Assembly (NCBI GenBank): GCA_028280485.1
Contig: JANQLS010000175.1
Span: 1 to 64,000, forward strand
DNA: 64,000 bases
Direction: 5' to 3'
From: Planctomycetota bacterium
Lineage (GTDB): Bacteria > Planctomycetota > UBA8108 > JACQVS01
The notes beneath the pieces were generated by a model. It did not search any database, was not told the origin of the DNA, and worked only from the letters and a program-made list of their open reading frames with translations. Within the stretch, counting starts at the first letter, position 1; every line of letters starts with the position of its first letter. A program made the translations under genes and the position numbers. Shown here piece by piece: positions 54,015-62,801 of the stretch.

Positions 54015-54064
54015 ACGTAGACTCTGCAAGTCTACGTCCGCGGCCGAGTTGATCCCAACTCGGC
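54015..54064. repeat. Two adjacent hairpins upstream of the 721-aa protein gene
   Basis: Hairpin 1: ACGTAGACT (54015-54023) / AGTCTACGT (54029-54037), loop CTGCA. Hairpin 2: GCCGAGTTG (54043-54051) / CAACTCGGC (54056-54064), loop ATCC. Both stems are perfect 9-mers. They lie 50-100 bp before the start codon and may belong to the same repeat family as the 26-bp units, or lie in the leader of the gene. Confidence 0.75.
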
Positions 54065-54113
54065 TTAGTTCCTGTTTAATCAATAAAACCATCTAAATCA
54101 CTACGGGGTTGGC

Positions 54114-56279
54114 ATGAGTCTCACGAAAAATAAGCTGTTAAAACCAGTATTTGTAAAAGTAGTCATCATTTTTCTTTTGGGTTTAAATCTCTTTAACGAA
54201 AAAGCTTCAGGACAAGCTACGGTCAAGGTTACTTCAGAAAAAAGTTTTGGAGCTGCCCAGTTAGTACCATCCGATGTTGCCTTTTTTAATACCACCCTCC
54301 GATTAAAAGAACGTTGGTCGAAAATTAAAGCTAGTGTTGCATTTCAACAGTTTTTGAAAGTGCCCCTCGTACAGATGGGATTGCAACAAGTCACTCAAAG
54401 CCCTCAATACCAACAATTTCAGTCGATGCGAAAGGGGCATCCCTTATTTGCCAAAATATTTAATTTATTAGAAGGGGCGGTATCGAACGAAATCTTTATC
54501 TATGGTGGGAAGGAATTAAGTGATGTGGTGAGTGTTTTGATGTCGATTTACGCCGATCGCATGTCAGAGACACTCTTTGCACCCGTATTGGGAGAAGAAG
54601 CTGCTCCCTTTACGATGTTGGCTAACAGTATTCTTGAGAACTCGGATTCCCTGAAAGTTCCGCCGATCATATTCGGATTTGATGTCCGTCAGGTTGAAAA
54701 ACCAGCTGAAACATTAAATGAATTCATCGAGTTTTTAAAAGCCCAAGCTCCTCTACCTTTAGAGAAGAAAAATATCGGTGGGGGAACTTTTCACTCTCTT
54801 AACTTGAATGGGGAGATGGTACCACCTCCGGTAAAGTTTGGTCTTCTGAATACCTTGGCGGCTGAAGGGGCCGATGAAGAACTGATTGAAGCCTTCTATC
54901 AGTATCTCAACTCTCTGACCGTCAATATCAGCTTAGGGGTTCATCGTGGTTACCTTCTTTTATCCTTCGGGTCCGACTCTCAGCACCTCAAACGCTTCGG
55001 AAATGTAGATTCACTATTAACTCTTCCGATTTTTAATCCCGTGAAAAAACATCATAAATCGGGGCTCAATTCCATTTCCTATTGGTCAAAAGAGATTGCG
55101 AGTTCTCGAAAATTAACCAAAAAAGAGGTGGAGGAAGTAGTGACCGATATCCTTGAAGGGGTAGAAGAGTTTAATCCTTCAAATAAATTACTAAAGCAAC
55201 TTGAGAAGGATGCTCGGGGGATTACAAATGATTTCAATGACATCCTTTACGGCGAACCATCTGCTTCAATTACGATGGAATATCAGGGGAATGGAATTGA
55301 AACTCTAACCTTCAGTCTAAATCAGAACAGTCATTATAACTCTCGGGGAAAGCTCGATATTTTGAAGCTCGCCGATCCCCAATCTCTCGCTTTTTCTGCT
55401 GCCAGGGGGAAGGAGTTCACTTCTACGTACAAGAAATTTGCCCATGCAGTTAAGACTTTTTATTACTACTTCGACAAACTCTTTGTACCGGAATTTTCAC
55501 AGGAAGATCTCGTTGAATATAGGAAGTTTGAAAAGAGCTTTGTTCCCACGCTAAATGAATTGCATACGACTACCCAAGACTTGCTTCTGTCGAGTATTGA
55601 CGGCTTGGAAAGTCTCTTCGTCATCGATGGTCAGGGCCGATTTCAACAACTACTTCCCTTCTTTGCTCTTAGATTCAATCCGCCTCTGCATATCCCCCGA
55701 CCGGCCTTCGTATTCGAAGTTCGCGATATGGCTAAGTTAAAAGCAGCATTCTCAAATTATCGAAAAACCTTAAATAAACTGATTCAATCTCTTTCGGATT
55801 TGGGAGTCGATCTTCCCCCTTTAGTAATTCCAGAACCAGAAAGCCAAAAAATTAAAGGGGGAACTCTCTATAGCTACACTTCACTTATTGGGCCCCAAGT
55901 GTTTGTGAATCCTAATGTAGTATTGACTGACAAATACCTCATTTTGTCCTTATTTGTTGAACAGTCCAAATTGATCGCACAAGGCAATTATGCTCATAAA
56001 GAGTCTAAAGTGTCTTTAAATTCATCCTCAGGTATGGCTTACCAAATACAGGTGGGTAGCGTTTTAAATCTTATCTTTGAAAATGTGAATGCCTTTTTAC
56101 AAACTGCTGTGCGCGATGGGGTCATCGATATCAATTCCGCCAGAGGAATAGCTATTCACCTCCCAATCGCAAAAAAAATATTAAGTGTCTTCAAGGCGTA
56201 TCAAGGTCGAGTCTATCAAGATGGTGAATATTTAATTCAGCACACTCATCTGAAAATTGAAGACTTAAAAAATGAATGA
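54114..56279 (+). CDS. Large secreted hypothetical protein (possibly DUF3352-like)
   Basis: 721 aa with a signal peptide (about 12-34, cleaved near SGQA). The first mature segment, PSDVAFFNTTLRLKERWSKIK, followed by long alternating strands and helices, resembles DUF3352-like planctomycete proteins. The middle has FGFDVRQVEKPAETLNEFIEFLKA and IPRPAFVFEVRDMAKLKAAFSNYRKTLNKLI, which look like two copies of one ferredoxin-like module. No catalytic motif was recognised. Its last 8 bases overlap the next gene, so the two are probably co-translated. Function unknown. Confidence 0.7.
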   Translation: MSLTKNKLLKPVFVKVVIIFLLGLNLFNEKASGQATVKVTSEKSFGAAQLVPSDVAFFNTTLRLKERWSKIKASVAFQQFLKVPLVQMGLQQVTQSPQYQQFQSMRKGHPLFAKIFNLLEGAVSNEIFIYGGKELSDVVSVLMSIYADRMSETLFAPVLGEEAAPFTMLANSILENSDSLKVPPIIFGFDVRQVEKPAETLNEFIEFLKAQAPLPLEKKNIGGGTFHSLNLNGEMVPPPVKFGLLNTLAAEGADEELIEAFYQYLNSLTVNISLGVHRGYLLLSFGSDSQHLKRFGNVDSLLTLPIFNPVKKHHKSGLNSISYWSKEIASSRKLTKKEVEEVVTDILEGVEEFNPSNKLLKQLEKDARGITNDFNDILYGEPSASITMEYQGNGIETLTFSLNQNSHYNSRGKLDILKLADPQSLAFSAARGKEFTSTYKKFAHAVKTFYYYFDKLFVPEFSQEDLVEYRKFEKSFVPTLNELHTTTQDLLLSSIDGLESLFVIDGQGRFQQLLPFFALRFNPPLHIPRPAFVFEVRDMAKLKAAFSNYRKTLNKLIQSLSDLGVDLPPLVIPEPESQKIKGGTLYSYTSLIGPQVFVNPNVVLTDKYLILSLFVEQSKLIAQGNYAHKESKVSLNSSSGMAYQIQVGSVLNLIFENVNAFLQTAVRDGVIDINSARGIAIHLPIAKKILSVFKAYQGRVYQDGEYLIQHTHLKIEDLKNE

Positions 56280-57093
56280 CCTCGTTTTTGTCATTGTCAT
56301 ATTTTTACCGATTTTAATTGGTTGTTGGGGAGGAGGTAGGGTCGGCTGGAGAAGGCTTGGGGTGTTTCTTGCCCCCTGGACGATCTCCCTCATCCTTTCT
56401 TCTCTGTTGGTTTACTTAGGTTTTCATAATGGTTGGTATTGGCCATGGGGATTGATCTCTCCCTTGGTTCTTGGCTTACTCTGCCATTTCGTTCTTACAG
56501 TCACCCTGTTTCTAATAGTTAGGAATAGGTTAAATCCTCCTTCGAGGTCTTCTCCGAAAACGGTTTCAAAGTTTTGGGGAGGCACTTTGGGCACATTATG
56601 TGGTGGTTGTTTTTCCCTTTTTCTTTGGTTGTCGCTTTCACTTTTTTTGATTACCCAAGAACCTTCCACCCCCTCTGAGCCTAGATCTATTGAGGAAGAG
56701 CGATCCTTGGTTCAACAATGGGGGAAGGAGATTGTTAATACTGCTCATAAGGGATTTATTAAACACCTCCCTGTTCTTGGCCCAGCAACCGAAGATATAA
56801 ACTCTATCAAGATTCTAATAGAAGCCGACAACAAACATTTAGAAATTGTGGCCGAGGAAAACGGACTCGATGAGCTAAGTGAACTCCCAACTTTTAAGGC
56901 TTTACTCAAAGATGAGTCCTTGATGGAAGATGTGAAGAGTGTTTCAGAAGGAAGCCTCAAGGCTCTCTATCGACTTCAAAAAAATGAATTAATATTAGAG
57001 TTCGTTAAAGAAGAGAAAGTTAAAAAATTACTGAAAACGGTGAAGCCCAAAGACTTAGCTGACCGTATCAAAGAGCTTGAATCCAATAATTAG
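56272..57093 (+). CDS. CvpA-like membrane protein
   Basis: 273 aa. Four membrane helices in the first half (about 4-22, 30-48, 60-83 and 105-128) have glycines in and around the loops (GGGRVGWRRLG; KFWGGTLGTLCGG), which resembles the CvpA (colicin V production) family. The second half is soluble, helical and rich in Lys/Glu/Leu. It overlaps the preceding secreted-protein gene by 8 bases in another frame. The CvpA assignment is tentative. Confidence 0.6.
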   Translation: MNDLVFVIVIFLPILIGCWGGGRVGWRRLGVFLAPWTISLILSSLLVYLGFHNGWYWPWGLISPLVLGLLCHFVLTVTLFLIVRNRLNPPSRSSPKTVSKFWGGTLGTLCGGCFSLFLWLSLSLFLITQEPSTPSEPRSIEEERSLVQQWGKEIVNTAHKGFIKHLPVLGPATEDINSIKILIEADNKHLEIVAEENGLDELSELPTFKALLKDESLMEDVKSVSEGSLKALYRLQKNELILEFVKEEKVKKLLKTVKPKDLADRIKELESNN

Positions 57094-57455
57094 TTTCTGT
57101 TGAATAAAGGTCGTTTCGACTTTTATTCAAACGCTCCAAGAAGTTCTAAGCTGTGCCTTTGGTATAGCCCGGAAGGGCTGCGGCTTCAATCCATAGGGGA
57201 GGGGGCGATAGCTGGATTTTTTCAGCGCCTTGTGGGGGCGATTTAGCTGAAACTGTCTTTTCCACCCATGATTTTGAAATATTCCTTTTTAAGCATTTTT
57301 TACTAATTTCAGGTTTTAACTTCACAACTACTCACTGGTGATCACCCCTGGTTTTAGGTTAACATTTTTATTGGCTGTAAGTTGTATTGATCTCAATCTT
57401 CGCTTACAGAGGGTGTTTATTTATTTCAACTTTTGATCATCGTGAAGTGCGCAAA
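57094..57455. other. Intergenic region with a hairpin and a diverged 26-bp repeat
   Basis: A 14-bp near-perfect hairpin (57100-57113 with 57117-57130, loop TTT) begins 6 bp after the CvpA-like stop. It lacks a T-run immediately after the stem, so terminator function is uncertain. At 57153-57186 a diverged copy of the 26-bp unit from 53920 appears (GTGCCTTTGGTATAGCC ... GGGCTGCGGCTT). The rest should include the promoter of operon 3. Confidence 0.6.
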
Positions 57456-60400
57456 ATGGATTGGATCAAGAATAGGATCACAAAGGTCTTTATTGCTTTT
57501 GGGTTTATAAGCTATTTATTTGTCCCCCCAACAATAAAGGCAATGGAACCAACCGTCGACTACACCCGAGATGTTCGGCCGATCCTCGCCGAACATTGCT
57601 TTTCCTGTCACGGGCGAGATAAGAAAGCGCGAAAGGGGCGCCTGCGCTTGGATCAACGGGACGCTGCCATCAAGAAAGAGGCTATCGTCCCGGGAGATGT
57701 CGAGGAGAGTGAGTTGGTCTATCGGATTTTTACCGATGATCCGGATGAGATCATGCCACCTCCCAAACATAAAAAGAAGCTGACGCTTAAACAGAAGGAG
57801 CTTCTTAAAAAGTGGGTTCAAGAGGGTGCTCCCTACCAATCCCACTGGGCCTTCATTCCTCCTAAAAAAACGACCCTACCCAGCGTTGAGTCTCAAGCCT
57901 GGGTGAAGAATCCTATCGATCGATTCATACTGTCGAAGTTGGAAAAGCTCGGCTTGAGCCCTGCGGGTGAAGCTCCACCTCGAGTTCTTTTTCGTCGTCT
58001 CCATCTGGACGTGACCGGATTACCTCCGAATCCTGAAGATACCGATGCTTTCGAAGAAGCTTTCAAAAAGAACGCTGAAAAAACTCTCTCTCAGTGGATC
58101 GATAAATTGATGAGTCGATCGACCTGGGGGGAGCATCGAGCACGCTATTGGTTAGATGCGGCGAGATACGCTGATACTCATGGACTCCACTTCGACAATT
58201 ACCGAGAGATGTGGCCTTATAGAGATTGGGTCATACGTGCTTTCAATAAGAATCAACCCTTTGACGAATTCACCCTAGAACAAATTGCGGGAGATCTCTT
58301 CGAGAAACCGACTCTCGATCAATTGGTGGCTACTGGATTTCAACGCTGTAATATCACGACGAACGAGGGGGGAACGATCGATGAGGAAAACCTCGCGAAT
58401 TACGCTGTCGATCGAGTGCAAACCTTTGGTTGGGTTTTTATGGGCTTAACCACAAATTGCGCTCAGTGTCACGATCATAAATTTGATCCATTCTCAATGA
58501 AGGATTTTTATTCCTTAGCGGCTTACTTTCGAAATACCACACAAGGTCCAAAAGATGGAAATGCGAAAGATGGCCGTGGGCCAGTGATTTCCGTTCCCCA
58601 TTCTTCCGATTACGACCGTTTTAATGCTCTCCCGGAATTGATCGAGGCAGCCAAGAAGGAACGAGCCTCTTATAAAGAGTCCGTTCGGCCGGCCTTTACC
58701 TCATGGGCAAAAACACTTAAGGCTGAAACCATAACTCAGAAGGCTCCGACCGAAGGTTTGTTGCTTCACGTTCCTATGAACGAAGGAGACGGATCGGAAG
58801 TTAAGAGCCTCAAAGGGAAAGTTAAAAAGTCTAAAGTTAAGGGTTCGGTGAGTTGGATTCCAGGTCCTAAAGCCAGTAAGGCTCCTCAGATTCAAAGTTC
58901 ACGAACCTTTAATTTTGGTGATGCTGGGAATTTCGAAAAGGACCAAGCCTTCAGCTACGGGGCTTGGGTTTGGCCTGCAAGCCGAAGAACGAATGCTGCG
59001 ATCTTAGCTCGAATGGATGAAGGAAAAGCTTTTCGAGGTTGGGATCTCTGGCAGAACAACCGTGAATTCGGAGTCCATATCATCGATGCCTGGCCGAACA
59101 ACAGCTTCAAAGTCATCACTCAAACGAACAGTGTGAAATCGAAGAAGTGGCAACATGTTTTTGTCACCTACGATGGTTCTGGTGGTCCAGGCGGCGTAAA
59201 GATCTACGTCGACGGAAAAGTTCAAAAGCTTCGTGTTGAGAACAATAGCATCAAGCCGAATGCCTCCATTAAAACCAAAACACCCTTCCGCATCGGGCAG
59301 CGCAGTCAGAGCGCCGTGTTTAATGGTGGGGGAATCCAAGACGTTCGAATCTATTCAAAACTCTTAGGGCCAGCCGAGATCCAAGCCATCTCCCAAAGCT
59401 CTGCCTTTAAAGAAATCCTCAGTACTCCTCCTGAGAAAAGAAATCCCGATCAAATTCGAGTTCTCTTCGATCACTATCTCGGTGCCGTAGATAAGAAGTA
59501 TGCGGATTTTGAAAAGAAAGTTTCTACTTTAGAGACTGAGCTTTCTTCCATTCGTTCTCGTGGAGCGATCACTCACATTCAAAAAGAGAAGCCGAACTCT
59601 AAGCCGATGGCTCACATGTTGATTCGAGGGGAGTACGACCGCAAAGGTGAGCTCCTTGTCGCAGCGACGCCTTCAGCCTTATATCCCATGCCCGAAGATG
59701 TTCCCAACAATCGTTTGGGCTTAGCGAAGTGGTTGCTCGCCGCTGAAAATCCACTTTTAACTCGGGTCACCGTGAATCGATTTTGGCAAGAAATCTTTGG
59801 GCTCGGACTCGTAGCGACTCCCGAAGATTTCGGAGTGATGGGATCTCCGCCTTCTCATCCCGAGCTACTCGATTGGTTGGCCGTGGATCTTCGAGAGCGA
59901 GATTGGGACGTTAAGAAGTTCTTTAAGCAAATATTGATGAGCGCCACTTATCGTCAATCAGCTGCCACCACCGATATCAAGCTGGAGAAAGACCGAGACA
60001 ATGTTTTTCTTTCTCGAGGTCCTCGATTTCGAATGGATGCGGAGATGGTTCGCGACCACGCCCTGAAGGCGAGTGGCTTACTCTCGAAGACGATGTACGG
60101 ACCGGGAGTTAAGCCTTATCAACCCATCGGGATTTGGGATGTCGTTGGCCTTCCCGGAGGGAACACGCGAAATTATGTTCAAAGTCAAGGCGAAGACTTG
60201 CATCGTCGAACTCTCTATACTTTTTGGAAGCGGATGGCACCGCCTCCCGGTTTAGAAGCACTCAATGCTCCGAGTCGAGAAGTTTGTACCGTGCGACGAG
60301 AACGAACGAATACTCCGCTCCAAGCCTTGGTAACCCTTAATGATCCTCAATACGTTGAGGCCGCAAGGGTGTTAGCGCAAGCAGCTCTTTTGCACGGTAA

Positions 60401-60656
60401 GAAAGATCCGAAGAAAACCCTCGATTTCATCGGACAGCGCATCCTCTCGCGAAATTTTATTCCGATTGAAAAGGAAATCCTGTTTTCAGATCTGAACGAG
60501 TTCTTGAAGTACTACAACCTGAACGGGGATGACGCTAAGATCTTGACCTCTATCGGAGTGACGAAAAGAGATGAAAGTGTGGATGTGATCGCCCTCGCAG
60601 CTTGGACGATCGTTTGTAATCAAGTCATGAACCTTGACGAAGCATTAAACAAATAA
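57456..60656 (+). CDS. PSCyt1-DUF1549-LamG-DUF1553 protein
   Basis: 1066 aa from the ATG at 57456; an in-frame earlier ATG (57387) would put 23 residues before the signal peptide. N-terminal cytochrome-like domain with CFSCHG (C48, C51, H52) and EIMPPPKHKKK. DUF1549 (LDVTGLPPNPED; NCAQCHDHKFDPFSMKDFY). A concanavalin-like LamG domain (about 431-641; GAWVWPASRRTNAAILARMD, WQHVFVTYDGSG, VKIYVDGK) sits between the DUFs where relatives carry other beta modules. Then DUF1553 (VTVNRFWQEIFGLGLV; SHPELLDWLA; MSATYRQSA). First gene of operon 3. The LamG insert suggests glycan or glycoconjugate binding. Confidence 0.93.
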   Translation: MDWIKNRITKVFIAFGFISYLFVPPTIKAMEPTVDYTRDVRPILAEHCFSCHGRDKKARKGRLRLDQRDAAIKKEAIVPGDVEESELVYRIFTDDPDEIMPPPKHKKKLTLKQKELLKKWVQEGAPYQSHWAFIPPKKTTLPSVESQAWVKNPIDRFILSKLEKLGLSPAGEAPPRVLFRRLHLDVTGLPPNPEDTDAFEEAFKKNAEKTLSQWIDKLMSRSTWGEHRARYWLDAARYADTHGLHFDNYREMWPYRDWVIRAFNKNQPFDEFTLEQIAGDLFEKPTLDQLVATGFQRCNITTNEGGTIDEENLANYAVDRVQTFGWVFMGLTTNCAQCHDHKFDPFSMKDFYSLAAYFRNTTQGPKDGNAKDGRGPVISVPHSSDYDRFNALPELIEAAKKERASYKESVRPAFTSWAKTLKAETITQKAPTEGLLLHVPMNEGDGSEVKSLKGKVKKSKVKGSVSWIPGPKASKAPQIQSSRTFNFGDAGNFEKDQAFSYGAWVWPASRRTNAAILARMDEGKAFRGWDLWQNNREFGVHIIDAWPNNSFKVITQTNSVKSKKWQHVFVTYDGSGGPGGVKIYVDGKVQKLRVENNSIKPNASIKTKTPFRIGQRSQSAVFNGGGIQDVRIYSKLLGPAEIQAISQSSAFKEILSTPPEKRNPDQIRVLFDHYLGAVDKKYADFEKKVSTLETELSSIRSRGAITHIQKEKPNSKPMAHMLIRGEYDRKGELLVAATPSALYPMPEDVPNNRLGLAKWLLAAENPLLTRVTVNRFWQEIFGLGLVATPEDFGVMGSPPSHPELLDWLAVDLRERDWDVKKFFKQILMSATYRQSAATTDIKLEKDRDNVFLSRGPRFRMDAEMVRDHALKASGLLSKTMYGPGVKPYQPIGIWDVVGLPGGNTRNYVQSQGEDLHRRTLYTFWKRMAPPPGLEALNAPSREVCTVRRERTNTPLQALVTLNDPQYVEAARVLAQAALLHGKKDPKKTLDFIGQRILSRNFIPIEKEILFSDLNEFLKYYNLNGDDAKILTSIGVTKRDESVDVIALAAWTIVCNQVMNLDEALNK

Positions 60657-60665
60657 GAGAGGTTG

Positions 60666-62123
60666 ATGGATCAGATGAATAAAATTATGTCACTCAGCGA
60701 ACTACAATCTCGACGACAGTTTTTTGCTCAAGGAAGAAATCTCTTAGGCTCGGCGGCTCTCGCTGGGTTGATGGGGCAAATCTCAACGCAAGCTTCAGGG
60801 TCTGAAGTCCTCGGTCCTCACTTCGCTCCGAAAGCCAAAAGAATCATCTATCTGCATATGGTGGGAGGACCCGCCCAGATGGATCTCTTTGATTACAAGC
60901 CCGAGATGCAAAAGTGGTACGACAAAGAGTTACCGGATTCGATTCGTAACGGTCAGCGTTTAACGACGATGACTAGCGGTCAAAAGCGATTTCCTATCGC
61001 ACCCAGTAAATACAAATTCAGTCAAGCGGGGAAGTGTGGCATGTGGATGAATACCCAACTTCTTCCCATGCTCTCCAAGAAGGCCGATGAAATTTGTTGG
61101 ATGCGTAGTCTTCATACCGAAGCTATCAACCATGAACCCGCGATCACTGCGCTTCAAACCGGAAACCAAGTCACGGGGCGACCTTGTTTAGGGTCTTGGG
61201 CGTCCTACGGTTTGGGCACCGCGAATGAAAACTTGCCGGCGTTTGTCGTCTTGGTCGCAGTTCCCAGAAATCGAGAGCAAGAACAAGCCATCAGCGGACG
61301 TTTGTGGAGTTCGGGTTACCTTCCCGGAGAGCACGCGGGAGTTTCCTTTAGAAGTAAGGGAGATCCAATCCTATATATCAATAATCCTCGAGGGATGCCG
61401 AGTGAGCTACGAAAGCGATCGATCGGTGGGATTAACAAGTTGAATCAGATTCAGTACGAGAAACTGAAAGATCCTCAAACTCATACTCGGATTCAGCAAT
61501 ACGAGATGGCGTTCAAAATGCAAGCCAGTGTTCCCGAGCTTACAGATTTGACCCAAGAACCTGAATCCACTTTTAAACTCTACGGAGAAGAGGCTCGTAA
61601 GCCGGGAACTTTCGCGAACACTGCCTTGATGACGCGTCGCTTAGCTGAGCGCGGGGTTCGTTTCATTCAGGTCTATCACAACAATTGGGATCACCACGCT
61701 AACGTTGCTCGTCGAATGCCGGATCAGTGTAAGGATATCGATCAACCTTGCTTCGGCCTGCTGGAGGATCTCCGTCTTCGCGGGATGTTGGATGATACTC
61801 TCGTCATTTGGGGCGGAGAGTTCGGCCGAACGATCTACACTCAAGGTCGCTTGTCAAAAAGCAATTACGGACGTGACCACCATCCGCGCTGCTTCACCAT
61901 GTGGATGGCTGGTGGTGGAGCTAAGGGTGGAACGATCTACGGTGAGACCGATGATTTCTCCTACAACATCGTGAAGGATCCCATCCACATTCGCGATTTC
62001 CACGCGACGCTCCTCCATTTACTCGGCTTGGATCACGAGCGCTTCACCGTGAAATTCCAAGGTTTAGATCAACGCTTAACGGGTGTGGAGCACGCGAAGG
62101 TGATCCCGGAGTTGATCTTGTAG
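60666..62123 (+). CDS. DUF1501 family protein, Tat-exported
   Basis: 485 aa from the ATG at 60666, behind AAGAGAGG; a TTG at 60663 and an ATG at 60675 are alternatives. A Tat-like SRRQFFAQGRNLLGSAALAG is near the N-terminus. DUF1501 blocks: MVGGPAQMDLFDYKP, DTLVIWGGEFGRTIY, DHHPRCFTMWMAGGG and HATLLHLLGLDHERF. It follows the PSCyt1/LamG gene by 9 bp. No dehydrogenase-cytochrome gene follows, in contrast to operons 1 and 2. Its TAG stop forms part of a GTAG-headed palindrome. Confidence 0.93.
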   Translation: MDQMNKIMSLSELQSRRQFFAQGRNLLGSAALAGLMGQISTQASGSEVLGPHFAPKAKRIIYLHMVGGPAQMDLFDYKPEMQKWYDKELPDSIRNGQRLTTMTSGQKRFPIAPSKYKFSQAGKCGMWMNTQLLPMLSKKADEICWMRSLHTEAINHEPAITALQTGNQVTGRPCLGSWASYGLGTANENLPAFVVLVAVPRNREQEQAISGRLWSSGYLPGEHAGVSFRSKGDPILYINNPRGMPSELRKRSIGGINKLNQIQYEKLKDPQTHTRIQQYEMAFKMQASVPELTDLTQEPESTFKLYGEEARKPGTFANTALMTRRLAERGVRFIQVYHNNWDHHANVARRMPDQCKDIDQPCFGLLEDLRLRGMLDDTLVIWGGEFGRTIYTQGRLSKSNYGRDHHPRCFTMWMAGGGAKGGTIYGETDDFSYNIVKDPIHIRDFHATLLHLLGLDHERFTVKFQGLDQRLTGVEHAKVIPELIL

Positions 62124-62143
62124 TCCGCATGCTCTGCGTGCGG
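62120..62143 (+). repeat. GTAG-headed palindrome (REP-like), CCGCATGC type, overlapping a stop codon
   Basis: GTAGT (62120-62124) is followed by stem CCGCATGC/GCGTGCGG (one G-T pair) with loop TCT. The TAG stop of the DUF1501 gene (62121-62123) is the TAG of the repeat head. A related half-element overlaps the stop of the WD40-like gene at 62814. Confidence 0.8.
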
Positions 62144-62209
62144 CCTTCCTAAACTAACGTAACGTATGTTGAAATAGCTGGGGCAACTTGAATCGTCGTC
62201 CCGCTCAAA

Positions 62210-62233
62210 GTAGTCGGCTCACCCCGTGAGCCG
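62210..62233 (+). repeat. GTAG-headed palindrome (REP-like), CGGCTCAC type
   Basis: GTAGT (62210-62214), stem CGGCTCAC/GTGAGCCG, loop CCC (62223-62225). Identical to the palindrome at 440-463, which is on the other strand. Confidence 0.8.
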
Positions 62234-62259
62234 GTACTTGTATTCATAGTTAATTTAAG

Positions 62260-62304
62260 AAAAAAGAAGAAGCGTTACTTACATGTAATGCTTCTTCTTT
62301 TTTT
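62260..62304 (+). terminator. Intrinsic terminator of operon 3
   Basis: The A/G-rich arm (ending AGAAGAAGCGTTAC, up to about 62278) pairs with GTAATGCTTCTTCTTTTTTT (from 62284), loop about 5 bases. The T-rich arm provides the run. It lies about 140 bp after the DUF1501 stop, beyond two REP-like palindromes. Confidence 0.8.
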
Positions 62305-62332
62305 GTCATATTTTTATGTAAGTAAGAAAAAA

Positions 62333-62356
62333 CGGCACACAGCGTGTGCCTACTAC
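62333..62356 (-). repeat. GTAG-headed palindrome (REP-like), AGGCACAC type
   Basis: Minus-strand GTAGT (62356-62352) leads into stem GGCACAC/GTGTGCC with loop GCT. Same element as 191-214, in opposite orientation. Confidence 0.75.
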
Positions 62357-62372
62357 ACTGACCGCACGTGGA

Positions 62373-62801
62373 GAGGCCGTGAATTTTTAGGGTAAATCAA
62401 TTTTTAATCCAATAGTCACTTCATTATCCCTCGCTCCGTGAACATGGCTGCTCCGCTCCTTCGTGCAAGTAAGCCTACAGCTTACGCACTCCTAAAGATT
62501 CGGCCTTTAGTGGTAGGCTCGACCTTTGAGCCGTATGAAGGAAAAACGCTGATCAGATAAAGGTGGTTAAATAAAAAGGTCCAACTGGGTGATCGGAATT
62601 CCTCAGGATTGCTGACCCCTCGCTAAAGCTTCGGGCTTCCCTGGTGGGAGAGCCTTTTAGGTTTGAACGGAGGACCTATAAAACGCCTATGAATGAGAGG
62701 TGGACGTTCCGCATCAAAATACCGATAAGCCAGGGAAGCCCGAAGCTTTAGCGAGGGATAAAAGAAGCTTCATCGGTTTTGGGTTAAAAATTCACAGCCT
62801 C
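62373..62801. mobile_element. Composite repeat element with 17-bp terminal inverted repeats around inverted-repeat site 6
   Basis: Outer ends GAGGCCGTGAATTTTTA (62373-62389) and TAAAAATTCACAGCCTC (62785-62801) are inverted copies with one mismatch. CCGCACG (62362-62368) and CGTGCGG (62806-62812) extend the symmetry outward. Inside are the perfect 28-bp arms 62617-62644 and 62730-62757 (core CCTCGCTAAAGCTTCGGGCT) and a short GTAG-headed palindrome (62513-62532). No reading frame is present. It is built like the element at 42062-42226 but longer. Confidence 0.65.
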
